Shown piece after piece: positions 53,705-62,762 of a stretch of DNA of 64,000 nt (the first letter of the stretch is position 1; each line of letters opens with the position of its first letter). Source of the stretch: Algoriphagus ratkowskyi (GTDB lineage: Bacteria; Bacteroidota; Bacteroidia; Cytophagales; Cyclobacteriaceae); assembly GCF_002150505.1 (NCBI RefSeq), contig NZ_MSSV01000008.1, forward strand, positions 124,001 to 188,000, given 5' to 3'. The position numbers were made by a program, and so were the translations under genes. Below the pieces are notes generated by a model. The model did not search any database. It was not told the DNA's origin and was given only the letters and a program-made list of their open reading frames with translations.

Positions 53705-56347
53705 TTACTCTCCTTTCGTTTCATGGATAAGATTAGCAACTAGGGCTGTCCATCCTGTTTGATGTGAAGCCCCTAAACCCCTACCATTGTCTCCGTGGAA
53801 ATATTCATAGAATAGAATTAAATCTTCGAAATTCTTATCGTTATAATATTTATGATGAAGCTGATTGACTACCCGATTACCATCTTGGTCTTTTTCAAAT
53901 ATTGCTACCAAACGCTTACTTAATTCTAAACTAATCTGATTTAAATCCATCAGATTTGATGATCCTGTAGGAAATTCAAACTTCAATTCATCACCACAAA
54001 ATTTGTAGTATTCTTTCAAAGCATCGATGAATAAATAATTTAACGGGAACCATACCGGACCTCGCCAATTAGAATTACCTCCAAAAATTGAAATGGAAGA
54101 TTCTCCAGGCTCATAACTGATGCTATAATCTTCGCCATGGAGGTTGATGTTATATGGCTCTGTGTAGACTTTTGATAGAGATCTAATGCCATATGGACTC
54201 AAAAACTCATTTTCGGATAGTAATACTCGAAAGAGCTTTTGCATTCTATCCTTTGGTACTAGAGACAAAAGCAAGTCTCCCCCATCGGTAAAATCTTGGA
54301 TTACTTCATACTTTAATTTGTCTCTACGATATTTCACAAACCAAATCACACTTTTCCTAAATTCAGGAAGTTGATCAAGCGTCTCTTTCTTAATGGTGAG
54401 CACAGCAACTAGTGAAAGCATTCCCGCTATTGATCGTACTTTAATAGGTGTGTAAGTTCCCTCTTTCGGATTGATAAGTTGGTCATAAAAGAAGCCATCT
54501 TCCTCATCCCAAATCCCATCAAATTCCTTACTTATTTTATTCAGAGCTTCTGCAATAAAGACAAAGTGACCAAAATATTTCGTCGCCATATCCTCATACG
54601 TTTTGTCCTCTAATGCAAGTTCGAGACTGATTTCCATCATATTTTGACAATATAAGGTCATCCATGAAGTCCCATCTACTTGCTCTAAAATCCCATCACC
54701 AGGGATTCCATTACTTCGATCAAAAACCCCAATATTATCCAATCCCAAAAATCCACCCTCAAATACATTGTTAGCTCTTCGGTCAAGTCGATTTACCCAC
54801 CAGGTAAAATTCAAATTGAGCTTATTGAAAACTCTTTTAAGGAAATCTATATCTCCTTTGCCTGTTTTGCTTTTTTCTATATTGTAAATGCGTATGGCAG
54901 CCCAAGCTTGTACAGGCGGGTTGACATCACTGAATGCCCATTCATAAGCTGGAATCTGACCGTCTGGAGCCATATACCATTCTTTAGTGAACAGTAACAA
55001 TTGCTTTTTGGCAAAGTGAGGATCAATCAAAGCCATGGTAGTACAATGAAATGCAGTATCCCATGCAGCATACCATGGATATTCCCATGCATCAGGCATC
55101 AGCATGATGTCGTGATTTCTCAGTGTTTTCCAACTGCTATTCCTTCCCGTCAGCCTAGAAGCTGGTGGGGTCGGTTGTTTAGGATCGCCTTCAAGCCAAG
55201 TCTCCACATCATAATTATAATACTTCTTTGACCACAATAAGCCTGCAAATGCTTGACGCTGAATATTCAAGTGATCAATAGAATTTCTTTCAGAAATAGT
55301 TGAATAGAATTCAGCACACTCTGATCTTCTTAATTCAAACGTATTCTCAAAATTATTGTCAAATGGTATTGTTAGCTCTTTTTTAGTCAATCGCATACGA
55401 AATGTGCGAGATTCTCCAGCATCAAGAGTGATCTGATACAGTGGAGAGAACTTTGTCCCCTCTTGCTTTTCTGTAGCTATTGAAAAATCAGCATTAATTA
55501 CCGCATCATGAAATAAATCCTTTTTGTATGGGTGGTCATTAGGCTGATTAAATACCTTTTCGGTATTCGTTTCATTCTCAGTAAAAAGTAACTGATCTGC
55601 TGTGTCAAAGTAAAAATTGTAATTGCCTACATATTTATGAGCTATCGAAACAAATGCGTTACCAGATTCATACCTGCTCTGGATCGCAGGCTTGGATTTC
55701 ATTTCTTTAAAGCTCCAATAGTTTCGAATCCAAAGGGTAGGAAGAAGACTAATCGGAGCAGCTTCATGGAATCGATTGGTTATAGTAATCCGAATTAATA
55801 AATCTTCGGAATCCTCTTTAGCATACTCAGTGCACACATCGAAATATGCATTATTTTCAAATACTCCTGTATCCAAGAGCTCATATTCCAACTCATTTCT
55901 TCCCCTTTTCTTATTTTCTTCAAGAAGTTTTACATAAGGATATTCAACCTGTGAATACTTATAAAGATGCTTCATGTAGGAATGCGTGGGGGTGTTATCT
56001 AAATAATAATAGAGTTCCTTCACGTCCTCCGCATGATTACCCTCATTGCCAGTCAATCCAAAAAGTCGCTCCTTTAAAATTGGATCTTTCCCATTCCAAA
56101 GGGCAATTCCAAAACACATATTGCAGTATTGATCTGAAATGCCAGCCAATCCATCTTCTCCCCATCTATAGGTTCGAGAGCGAGCATGATCGTGCGGAAA
56201 ATAATCCCAAGCAGATCCATCAGAACTATAGTCTTCTCTCACAGTACCCCACTGCCTTTCACTTAGGTATGGACCCCACTTTAACCAATTATTTTTACCG
56301 GCATCTTTTTCCTCAATTCTAAGCTGCTCTGCAGACTGTTTCAACAT
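53705..56347 (-). CDS. GH63-like (MGH1-type) glucosidase
   Basis: The protein has 880 residues from this start. It contains the bacterial GH63/MGH1-type sequence NWLKWGPYLSERQWGTVRED at the N-terminus and the (alpha/alpha)6 barrel region PDAWEYPWYAAWDTAFHCTT with GGFLGLDNIGVFDRS and the later WRGPVWFPLNYL. Such enzymes hydrolyse alpha-glucosidic bonds; the natural substrate here is unknown. No signal peptide is seen, so it is cytoplasmic. An ATG at 56389 would overlap the SDR gene by 31 bases; MLKQSAEQLR at 56347 leaves 11 bases. It is the last gene of a three-gene minus-strand set. Confidence 0.85.
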   Translation of the reverse strand: MLKQSAEQLRIEEKDAGKNNWLKWGPYLSERQWGTVREDYSSDGSAWDYFPHDHARSRTYRWGEDGLAGISDQYCNMCFGIALWNGKDPILKERLFGLTGNEGNHAEDVKELYYYLDNTPTHSYMKHLYKYSQVEYPYVKLLEENKKRGRNELEYELLDTGVFENNAYFDVCTEYAKEDSEDLLIRITITNRFHEAAPISLLPTLWIRNYWSFKEMKSKPAIQSRYESGNAFVSIAHKYVGNYNFYFDTADQLLFTENETNTEKVFNQPNDHPYKKDLFHDAVINADFSIATEKQEGTKFSPLYQITLDAGESRTFRMRLTKKELTIPFDNNFENTFELRRSECAEFYSTISERNSIDHLNIQRQAFAGLLWSKKYYNYDVETWLEGDPKQPTPPASRLTGRNSSWKTLRNHDIMLMPDAWEYPWYAAWDTAFHCTTMALIDPHFAKKQLLLFTKEWYMAPDGQIPAYEWAFSDVNPPVQAWAAIRIYNIEKSKTGKGDIDFLKRVFNKLNLNFTWWVNRLDRRANNVFEGGFLGLDNIGVFDRSNGIPGDGILEQVDGTSWMTLYCQNMMEISLELALEDKTYEDMATKYFGHFVFIAEALNKISKEFDGIWDEEDGFFYDQLINPKEGTYTPIKVRSIAGMLSLVAVLTIKKETLDQLPEFRKSVIWFVKYRRDKLKYEVIQDFTDGGDLLLSLVPKDRMQKLFRVLLSENEFLSPYGIRSLSKVYTEPYNINLHGEDYSISYEPGESSISIFGGNSNWRGPVWFPLNYLFIDALKEYYKFCGDELKFEFPTGSSNLMDLNQISLELSKRLVAIFEKDQDGNRVVNQLHHKYYNDKNFEDLILFYEYFHGDNGRGLGASHQTGWTALVANLIHETKGE

Positions 56348-56358
56348 AAGTAGATTAT

Positions 56359-57177
56359 TTAACCGTTTTCTGTAAATCCCGGATAGCAAGTCATCCCACC
56401 ATCCACAAAAATCGTCGTCCCATTAATATACTCTGATTCATCTGAAGCAAGCCATGCTGCTGTGCTTCCAACATCCTCAGGGATACCAATTCTTTTGTAG
56501 GGTATAAGTTTATTCAACTTATCTATAGCCTCTTGTGTATCCCAAGCTTCCTTATTAATTGGGGTCTTGATCGCTCCTGGCGCGATACTGTTACAGCGAA
56601 TCTTATATGGAGCGTATTCTTGACAGATGCTTTCCATTAACATCACTATTCCTCCCTTGGTAGCTGCATAGTTAGCATGACCGGCCCAGGGTATGATCTG
56701 GTGAACAGAACTTGTATGAATAATTTTTCCCAAAGAACTAGAAACCTCAGGCCGCATCCCACGCCTCAAAAATTCTCGAATAGCTTCCCTGGCACATAAA
56801 AACTGTCCAGTCAAATTTACATCTAATACTAATTGCCAATCTTCGAGTTTCATTTCATGTAAACTTGCATCTCTCTGCAAACCTGCATTTGGCACGCAGA
56901 TATCTACCGTGCCAAAGTGATCAATTGCACGTTTGAACATATTGATCACTTGATCTTCTTTACTCACGTCACATTTGATGGCGATCGCAGTTCCACAACA
57001 ATCCTCGTTGCTGATATTATGTGCGATCTCTTCTGCTTTTTCTGGATGAGAAATATAATTTATGATCACATTGGCTCCTTCACGCCCTAAAGAATACGCT
57101 ATGGCCTCTCCTATTCCAGAATTGGCTCCAGTCACAATTGCAGTCTGACCTAAAAGTCTTTTATTTATTTTTTGCAT
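56359..57177 (-). CDS. Short-chain dehydrogenase, glucose 1-dehydrogenase type
   Basis: The 272-residue protein has the cofactor motif TGANSGIGEAIAYSLGREG and the catalytic Ser-Tyr-Lys in HTSSVHQIIPWAGHANYAATK. The end KRIGIPEDVGSTAAWLASDE with INGTTIFVDGGMT matches classical SDRs close to glucose 1-dehydrogenase. It is soluble and uses NAD(P). It lies between the glucosidase gene (11 bases) and the aldehyde dehydrogenase gene (134 bases), so it could oxidise glucose released by the glucosidase; that is inference. Confidence 0.9.
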   Translation of the reverse strand: MQKINKRLLGQTAIVTGANSGIGEAIAYSLGREGANVIINYISHPEKAEEIAHNISNEDCCGTAIAIKCDVSKEDQVINMFKRAIDHFGTVDICVPNAGLQRDASLHEMKLEDWQLVLDVNLTGQFLCAREAIREFLRRGMRPEVSSSLGKIIHTSSVHQIIPWAGHANYAATKGGIVMLMESICQEYAPYKIRCNSIAPGAIKTPINKEAWDTQEAIDKLNKLIPYKRIGIPEDVGSTAAWLASDESEYINGTTIFVDGGMTCYPGFTENG

Positions 57178-57311
57178 GAATTTAAAATCAATTTTATGAA
57201 GTAATTCTTTCTAGAAATCACAGACTAAGTATGACTCTGATCGGAATGGTTATGGGTTTAGGAAATTTTGTAAAATGGCAAGAGATATAAGTAAACCAAT
57301 TTTGAATCAGT

Positions 57312-58670
57312 CTATTTCTTTACATATATAGTCTTCCGATTTATAAACTCCATCATCCCATCTTTGGCTAATTCACGTCCGTAGCCAGATTTTTTGGTTC
57401 CGCCAAATGGTAATCTGGGATCAGATTTCACTAATTCATTAACAAAATAGGCTCCATCACTTACACGTGCAGACATCTCTAATGCAAGATCAATATTGGT
57501 AGTGCAAACGGTAACTCCTAGACCATATTTCGAATTTTCGGCAAGCTCAAAAGCCTCGTCAATATCTTTGGCTCGGATCATCGCAGCTAATGGTCCAAAA
57601 GTTTCTTCATCAAATGCTGGCATACCTGGTTTTACATTTCCAAGAACAGTAGGTTCATAAAAGCATCCGTTTTGATTGCCCCCGGCCAACAGTTCCGCAC
57701 CCGCTTCAATGGATTTTTTTACTTGTTCATGAAGATCATCTGCAAGATCTTTTCGTGCTAAGGGACCGATTTGGGTAGCATCATCCAAGGTATCTCCAGA
57801 CTTTAGCTTAGCTACTGCAGAGAGAAATTTTGATACAAATTCCTCATAAATCTCATCTATAAGAATGAATCGTTTGGCAGCGATGCAGCTTTGACCGCAA
57901 TTCAGCATACGGGCTTTAACCGCAATTTCTACCGCTTGATCAATATTAGCATCTTTCCATACGATAAAAGCATTGTTTCCACCCAATTCCATAAGTGATT
58001 TTTTTAGATACTTCCCAGCCAAAGCTGCTATTGCAGCACCTGCACCTTCACTTCCGGTAAGCGTGACCGCTTTGATCGCCTCATGCTTTATAACATTTTC
58101 TGTTTGCTCATGATCAAAGATTAGATTTTGAAAAACTCCTGATGGAAAACCTGCATTACTAAAGACTTCTTCAATCATTTTCGCGCAGCCCAAAACATTG
58201 CTAGCATGTTTTAAAACTCCAACATTCCCAGCCATAAGCGTTGGCGCTGCAAACCTAAATACTTGCCAAAAAGGGAAATTCCAAGGCATGACGGCCAGCA
58301 CAGTACCTATAGGTTCGTGTTTCACAAAGCTTTTGCTTGCTTCAGTACTGATAATTTCATCAGCCAAAAAATCTTGTGTATTATCCGCATAATAGTCACA
58401 AACTGAGGCGCATTTCTTTATTTCACTTCTAGATTCGGAGATCGGTTTGCCCATTTCCAAAGTGATCATTTCAGCATATACTTCTACATTCTCACGAAGC
58501 TCTTCCCCTGCCCTACGCATTAACTTGGCTCGCTCAGTGATTGATACTTTTCGCCATTCTTTAAATGCAACTTGTGACAGTGCTAGTAAAGAGTTGATTT
58601 CGTCTGAAGTATGACCACGATGTTTGGCCACTAGTTTTCCATTGTAGGGATTGGTGCTTGTATATTCCAT
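57312..58670 (-). CDS. NAD(P)-dependent succinate-semialdehyde dehydrogenase-type enzyme
   Basis: The 452-residue aldehyde dehydrogenase has the short GabD/Sad-like layout. Motifs are MPWNFPFWQVFRFAAP, SLMELGGNNAFIVWKDANID with the general-base Glu, and NCGQSCIAAKRFI with the nucleophilic Cys. RLPFGGTKKSGYGRELAKDG ends the protein. The substrate could be succinate semialdehyde or another short aldehyde. It is the first gene of the three-gene set, divergent from glnS. Confidence 0.9.
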   Translation of the reverse strand: MEYTSTNPYNGKLVAKHRGHTSDEINSLLALSQVAFKEWRKVSITERAKLMRRAGEELRENVEVYAEMITLEMGKPISESRSEIKKCASVCDYYADNTQDFLADEIISTEASKSFVKHEPIGTVLAVMPWNFPFWQVFRFAAPTLMAGNVGVLKHASNVLGCAKMIEEVFSNAGFPSGVFQNLIFDHEQTENVIKHEAIKAVTLTGSEGAGAAIAALAGKYLKKSLMELGGNNAFIVWKDANIDQAVEIAVKARMLNCGQSCIAAKRFILIDEIYEEFVSKFLSAVAKLKSGDTLDDATQIGPLARKDLADDLHEQVKKSIEAGAELLAGGNQNGCFYEPTVLGNVKPGMPAFDEETFGPLAAMIRAKDIDEAFELAENSKYGLGVTVCTTNIDLALEMSARVSDGAYFVNELVKSDPRLPFGGTKKSGYGRELAKDGMMEFINRKTIYVKK

Positions 58671-58854
58671 GAGTATGATGCTTTTATTAATAACTTTTGA
58701 GAATTTACTGCAATCGGTAAAAGATGATTGAGCTCCGTAAATTCAAGTGTAGACTTTTGAACAATCATATTAACTATAATTCAAAAAGAATGGTTTATAA
58801 ACTTATGGAAAGGATAAACTTAGAACATCCTAGCACAAGCAATTTCCCTTTTCA

Positions 58855-58885
58855 GTTGCAAATACCCCCATTTGACTTAATTTTG
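58855..58885 (+). promoter_or_regulatory. glnS promoter
   Basis: GTTG, exactly 19 bases and TAATTTTG match TTTG-N19-TAnnTTTG with one mismatch in the -33 box. The glnS ATG lies 17 bases after the -7 box, so the leader would be about ten bases. Confidence 0.6.
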
Positions 58886-58902
58886 GGATTCAATTTTTAC
58901 CC

Positions 58903-60954
58903 ATGATAGAAGAAAGAGACTCACATAATTTCATAGAGCAAATCATTGTAGACGATTTAGCCGCTGGCTTTTCCTCGGATAAACTTCGTTTTCGTTTTCC
59001 TCCGGAGCCAAATGGCTACTTACACATTGGTCATGCTGCTTCCATTTGCTTAAATTTTGGCTTGGGAGAAATGTACAATGCGCCAGTTAATCTTCGTTTT
59101 GACGACACGAATCCTGCTAAGGAAGAACAGGAATACGTAGACGCTATAAAAAATGATATCCAATGGCTGGGCTTTCAATGGGCTACAGAATGTTATTCCT
59201 CAGACTATTTTCAGCAGTTATACGACTGGGCAATCCAATTAATCAAGGATGGCAAGGCTTACGTAGATGGGCAATCAGCAGATGTCATGGCATCACAAAA
59301 AGGAACACCTTCGACTCCTGGAGTTGCTGGGCCCTTTCGTGGCGCTTCTGTGGATGAAAATCTAGCGCTATTTGCAAGAATGAAAGCCGGCGAGTTTGAG
59401 CAGGGAAGCTATGTACTTCGTGCCAAAATTGACATGGCTTCACCGAATATGCTAATGCGTGATCCGATTTTATACAGAATCGTCAAGCGCGCACATCACC
59501 GAACTGGTAACGATTGGTGCATCTATCCTATGTACGACTGGACGCATGGAGAGTCAGATTATATAGAGCAGATTTCTCATTCACTATGTACGCTTGAGTT
59601 CAAAATGCACCGGGAATTGTACGATTGGTTTCTAGATCAACTTTATGATCCAGCCTTACTTAGACCAAAGCAGCGGGAATTTGCTCGTAGAAATCTAAGC
59701 TACACTGTAATGAGCAAGCGCAAATTGCTAGAATTGGTTGAAGGGAAAACGGTAACAGGTTGGGATGATCCTCGCATGCCTACAATCTCTGGATTGAGAA
59801 GACGTGGCTATACACCAGATTCGATACGAAAATTCTCTGATCTTTCGGGGATATCAAAACGTGATTCTGTGACGGATGTATCCTTATTAGAATACTGTAT
59901 CCGAGAGGATTTGAACAAATCCGCTACACGTGTGATGGCGGTATTGGATCCCGTGAAGTTGGTGATTACTAATTACCCTTCGGGAAAAACTGAGATGCTC
60001 GAAGCAGAAAACAATCCAGAAGATCCGAATTCAGGAACACATGAATTGCCATTTTCTGGTGAATTGTATATCGAGCGGGAAGATTTCAAAGAAGATGCGG
60101 GAAATAAGTTCTTCCGTCTGACTTTGGGAAATGAGGTGCGATTGAAAAGCGCTTATATCATCAAAGGAGAATCTGTGGTGAAAGATGCTTCTGGAAATAT
60201 AACTGAGATTCACTGTACTGCGGATTTAGAGTCTAGATCCGGAAGCGGAACTGAAGCCAGCACCAGAAAAGTAAAAGGAACACTTCATTGGGTTTCTATT
60301 CAGCATGCTATTAAAGCGGAAGTTCGTGAGTACGATAGACTTTTCTTAGATGAAGCTCCCGATAGTCATGAGGAGAAGAGTTTCATGCAATTTATCAATC
60401 CTGAATCTCTAAAAGTGATCAAAGAAGCCTACATGGAGCCATTCCTGAAAGATGCAAGCTTGAGCGATAAGTTTCAATTTCAGCGTTTGGGGTACTTCAC
60501 GTTGGACAAAGATTCCACTTCAGAAAATCTTGTTTTCAATAAGACTGTAGGATTAAGGGATTCATGGGCTAAGCAAAACCCGGCTCCTTCTCCGCAAGCC
60601 AATCAGCCTAAGCCGCAGAATAATCAAGGCGGTGGACTGCCACAAGGCCAACGCTCTGCACTGAATGAAATCCAGAAAATAGCTAAGAAATACACCAACT
60701 TATCAGGTGAAAAACTTGCAGGGGCAAGAGCTGACATTGCGAAATTAGCGGAGGAAGTTAGCTATGAGGAATTGGAACCTCTATTTCAGACTGCCGCCAA
60801 AAAAGTTGGGACCCGAATCGGCGCAATGATCGCGTTGAGCGTCTTGCTGAACAAGGGTCAAGACAGAAATTCTGAGATTGAAGCCTTCATCTCTGCTGGA
60901 TTAGCAGATGAAAATGAAGAATTGGTTAATGAAGCTAAGGGAATTAAAAATTAA
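58903..60954 (+). CDS. glnS: Glutamine--tRNA ligase with C-terminal helical extension
   Basis: The 683-residue class I synthetase has the HIGH-type motif PEPNGYLHIGHAASICLNFG near residue 37 and the KMSKS-type motif VMSKRK near residue 267. The two beta-barrels that read the anticodon follow to about residue 550. A linker rich in Pro, Gln and Asn (PAPSPQANQPKPQNN) then leads to about 100 residues of helical extension (AGARADIAKLAEEVSYEELE). E. coli GlnRS ends near 554. The tail recalls the appended domains of other GlnRS proteins, such as YqeY in Deinococcus, but I cannot assign it to that family. Confidence 0.95.
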   Translation: MIEERDSHNFIEQIIVDDLAAGFSSDKLRFRFPPEPNGYLHIGHAASICLNFGLGEMYNAPVNLRFDDTNPAKEEQEYVDAIKNDIQWLGFQWATECYSSDYFQQLYDWAIQLIKDGKAYVDGQSADVMASQKGTPSTPGVAGPFRGASVDENLALFARMKAGEFEQGSYVLRAKIDMASPNMLMRDPILYRIVKRAHHRTGNDWCIYPMYDWTHGESDYIEQISHSLCTLEFKMHRELYDWFLDQLYDPALLRPKQREFARRNLSYTVMSKRKLLELVEGKTVTGWDDPRMPTISGLRRRGYTPDSIRKFSDLSGISKRDSVTDVSLLEYCIREDLNKSATRVMAVLDPVKLVITNYPSGKTEMLEAENNPEDPNSGTHELPFSGELYIEREDFKEDAGNKFFRLTLGNEVRLKSAYIIKGESVVKDASGNITEIHCTADLESRSGSGTEASTRKVKGTLHWVSIQHAIKAEVREYDRLFLDEAPDSHEEKSFMQFINPESLKVIKEAYMEPFLKDASLSDKFQFQRLGYFTLDKDSTSENLVFNKTVGLRDSWAKQNPAPSPQANQPKPQNNQGGGLPQGQRSALNEIQKIAKKYTNLSGEKLAGARADIAKLAEEVSYEELEPLFQTAAKKVGTRIGAMIALSVLLNKGQDRNSEIEAFISAGLADENEELVNEAKGIKN

Positions 60955-61062
60955 AACTTGTCCTATCAGAGTTTTTAGTTCTGACTTTGATTTATAGAGT
61001 TTTTTATAAACATCGAAATTCTTAAAGTCTTTATAAAGCTGAAATTTTAAGAATACAAAAAT

Positions 61063-61097
61063 TGCTCGTTGAGATAGCTCGACGGGCATTTTTTTTT
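61063..61097 (+). terminator. Terminator after glnS
   Basis: TGCTCGTTGAG-ATAG-CTCGACGGGCA, an 11-base-pair stem with wobble pairs, is followed by nine T residues. It lies about 110 bases after the stop codon. Confidence 0.8.
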
Positions 61098-61288
61098 AAC
61101 TGACTAGTACTGCTACTCACATGCTCAATATCCAAAGCTTATGATAATTTAAACTTCATCGGTTGATGGCCTCCAAGTAAAAATTTCATCAATAGTTCGG
61201 CAATACCATAAAGGAAGAATTGCATGTCCAGTTTTCGGAGAAGTAGGAAAACTACAAATGCATTGAGAACGGAAAAATTGGCAAAAAA
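61098..61288. other. Gap between two terminators, no firm gene
   Basis: The minus strand holds an open frame ending AELLMKFLLGGHQPMKFKLS-stop with no clear start. It may be a gene fragment but I cannot name it. Nothing else is recognisable here. Confidence 0.4.
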
Positions 61289-61311
61289 AAACCGGCCTAA
61301 GCCGGTTTAAT
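61289..61311 (-). terminator. Terminator of the TPR lipoprotein gene
   Basis: AAACCGGC-TTAG-GCCGGTTT runs into a long T-tract on the minus strand right after the stop codon. Confidence 0.88.
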
Positions 61312-61312
61312 T

Positions 61313-61915
61313 TTATTTACAATATTTGGTAAAGGCTTCATCTGCCCCGGGATACTCCAATGCTCTTGCAAGCTGAAAATCCTCACATGATGAACCTACT
61401 TTTTTCATAGCTATCTTCAACAAGCCTCTATTATAATAAGCTTGTCCAAAGTCTTTATCAACTGCTATTGCATTTCCATAAGCCTTTAAAGCCTCATCTG
61501 GTTTGCCAAGTTGATGTAGCGCTCGTGCTTTCATAAATGAAGCCATTGCTGGCGCTCCTGAGATCTCGGCTGCTTGATCAGAATACAGCAATGCATTTGT
61601 ATAGTTCTTCTGGTTGTAATGTACATTCGCCAAACTAAGTAACACTTGGAAATTATTTGGCTCTACAGTCAAGGCCTTTTCAAAATCCGATTTTGCCTCT
61701 TCATAATTCCCCTGCTCCTCATTTGCCCTGCCTCTGTTATATAGCATTCGAACATCGTTAGGATTGAACTTTAACTCTTCAGAATATTCACTAGCTGCTT
61801 CTTCGTAATTTCCTTTTTTGAAATGTACATCTCCAGAACTGGTCTTTTCTTCTGAACAAGACCAAAGTGATACTGATATAAATAGAGCTAAAATAGCTTG
61901 AGTACTCGTTTTCAT
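61313..61915 (-). CDS. TPR-repeat lipoprotein
   Basis: The protein has 200 residues from this start. A lipoprotein signal (LALFISVSLWSC, Cys at about residue 20) is followed by about five tetratricopeptide repeats, for example NYEEAASEYSEELKFNPND and NYEEAKSDFEKALTVEPNN. TPR proteins scaffold protein complexes; this one would sit in the periplasm, anchored by lipid. An ATG at 61960 lies inside dapD; the one at 61915 is ten bases after the dapD stop and gives a proper signal peptide. It is probably co-transcribed with dapD. Confidence 0.85.
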   Translation of the reverse strand: MKTSTQAILALFISVSLWSCSEEKTSSGDVHFKKGNYEEAASEYSEELKFNPNDVRMLYNRGRANEEQGNYEEAKSDFEKALTVEPNNFQVLLSLANVHYNQKNYTNALLYSDQAAEISGAPAMASFMKARALHQLGKPDEALKAYGNAIAVDKDFGQAYYNRGLLKIAMKKVGSSCEDFQLARALEYPGADEAFTKYCK

Positions 61916-61925
61916 TATAGTTTGT

Positions 61926-62741
61926 TTATACTGGTACACTATTATCTCTGAGCGCCTCATTTAGAGATGTTTTGAGGTCGGTAGAGGCTTTTCTTTGACC
62001 GATGATCAAAGCACAAGGAACTTGGAATGTACCTGCGTTAAATTTTTTCGAAATAGAACCTGGAATTACCACGGAACGCTCAGGCACATACCCTTTATAT
62101 TCCACTGGTTCAGATCCTGTCACGTCTATGATTTTCGAACTTGCCGTCAACGTAACACCAGCTCCTATTACTGCTTCTTTACCAATTCTGACTCCTTCTA
62201 CAATGATAGCTCTGGAACCGATAAAAGCACCTTCTTCTATAATTACCGGCGCTGCTTGAATTGGTTCTAAAACTCCTCCAATTCCAACTCCACCACTCAA
62301 ATGAACGTTTTTTCCGATTTGAGCACATGAACCGACAGTAGCCCAAGTGTCAACCATCGTGCCACCGTCCACATATGCACCAATATTAACATAACTTGGC
62401 ATCATCACTACTCCACTAGCTAAATAGGCTCCATAACGGGCTACTGCATGAGGAACTACGCGCACGCCTTTCTCAGCGTAGTTAGTTTTAAGCGCCATTT
62501 TATCATGAAACTCGAATGGTCCGACCTCAATGGTTTCCATCTTCTGAATTGGGAAATATAGAATCACAGCTTTTTTCACCCAGTCATTTACCTTCCAGTT
62601 ACCGTCTTCAGTTGGTTCTGCTACACGGATTGCACCAGCATCTAGGTCAGCTATGACAGCTCTAATGGCTTGTTGCGTTACTTCTTCCTTTAACAATTCC
62701 CGGTTGTCCCAGGCTTTTTCAATGATTGTCTTCAGTTCCAT
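61926..62741 (-). CDS. dapD: 2,3,4,5-tetrahydropyridine-2,6-dicarboxylate N-succinyltransferase
   Basis: The 271-residue enzyme acts in the succinylase branch of lysine and diaminopimelate synthesis. It has the N-terminal helical domain (TIIEKAWDNRELLKEEVTQQ), then the left-handed beta-helix with hexapeptide repeats (GAYVDGGTMVDTWATVGSCA, GAFIGSRAIIVEGVRIG) and the DapD end VPCALIIGQRKAS. Its start is divergent from the glycosyltransferase gene with 21 bases between the two start codons, so the promoters must lie inside the neighbouring coding regions. Confidence 0.95.
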   Translation of the reverse strand: MELKTIIEKAWDNRELLKEEVTQQAIRAVIADLDAGAIRVAEPTEDGNWKVNDWVKKAVILYFPIQKMETIEVGPFEFHDKMALKTNYAEKGVRVVPHAVARYGAYLASGVVMMPSYVNIGAYVDGGTMVDTWATVGSCAQIGKNVHLSGGVGIGGVLEPIQAAPVIIEEGAFIGSRAIIVEGVRIGKEAVIGAGVTLTASSKIIDVTGSEPVEYKGYVPERSVVIPGSISKKFNAGTFQVPCALIIGQRKASTDLKTSLNEALRDNSVPV

Positions 62742-62762
62742 TATTTTGGTTAGTTTCGTTTA

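Noticed and set aside
55846..56322. 158-codon plus-strand frame
   Set aside because: It is antisense to the glucosidase gene and rich in His, Pro and Tyr as expected from shadow translation.
58724..58906. 60-codon frame upstream of glnS
   Set aside because: It covers the glnS promoter and start and has no recognisable feature.
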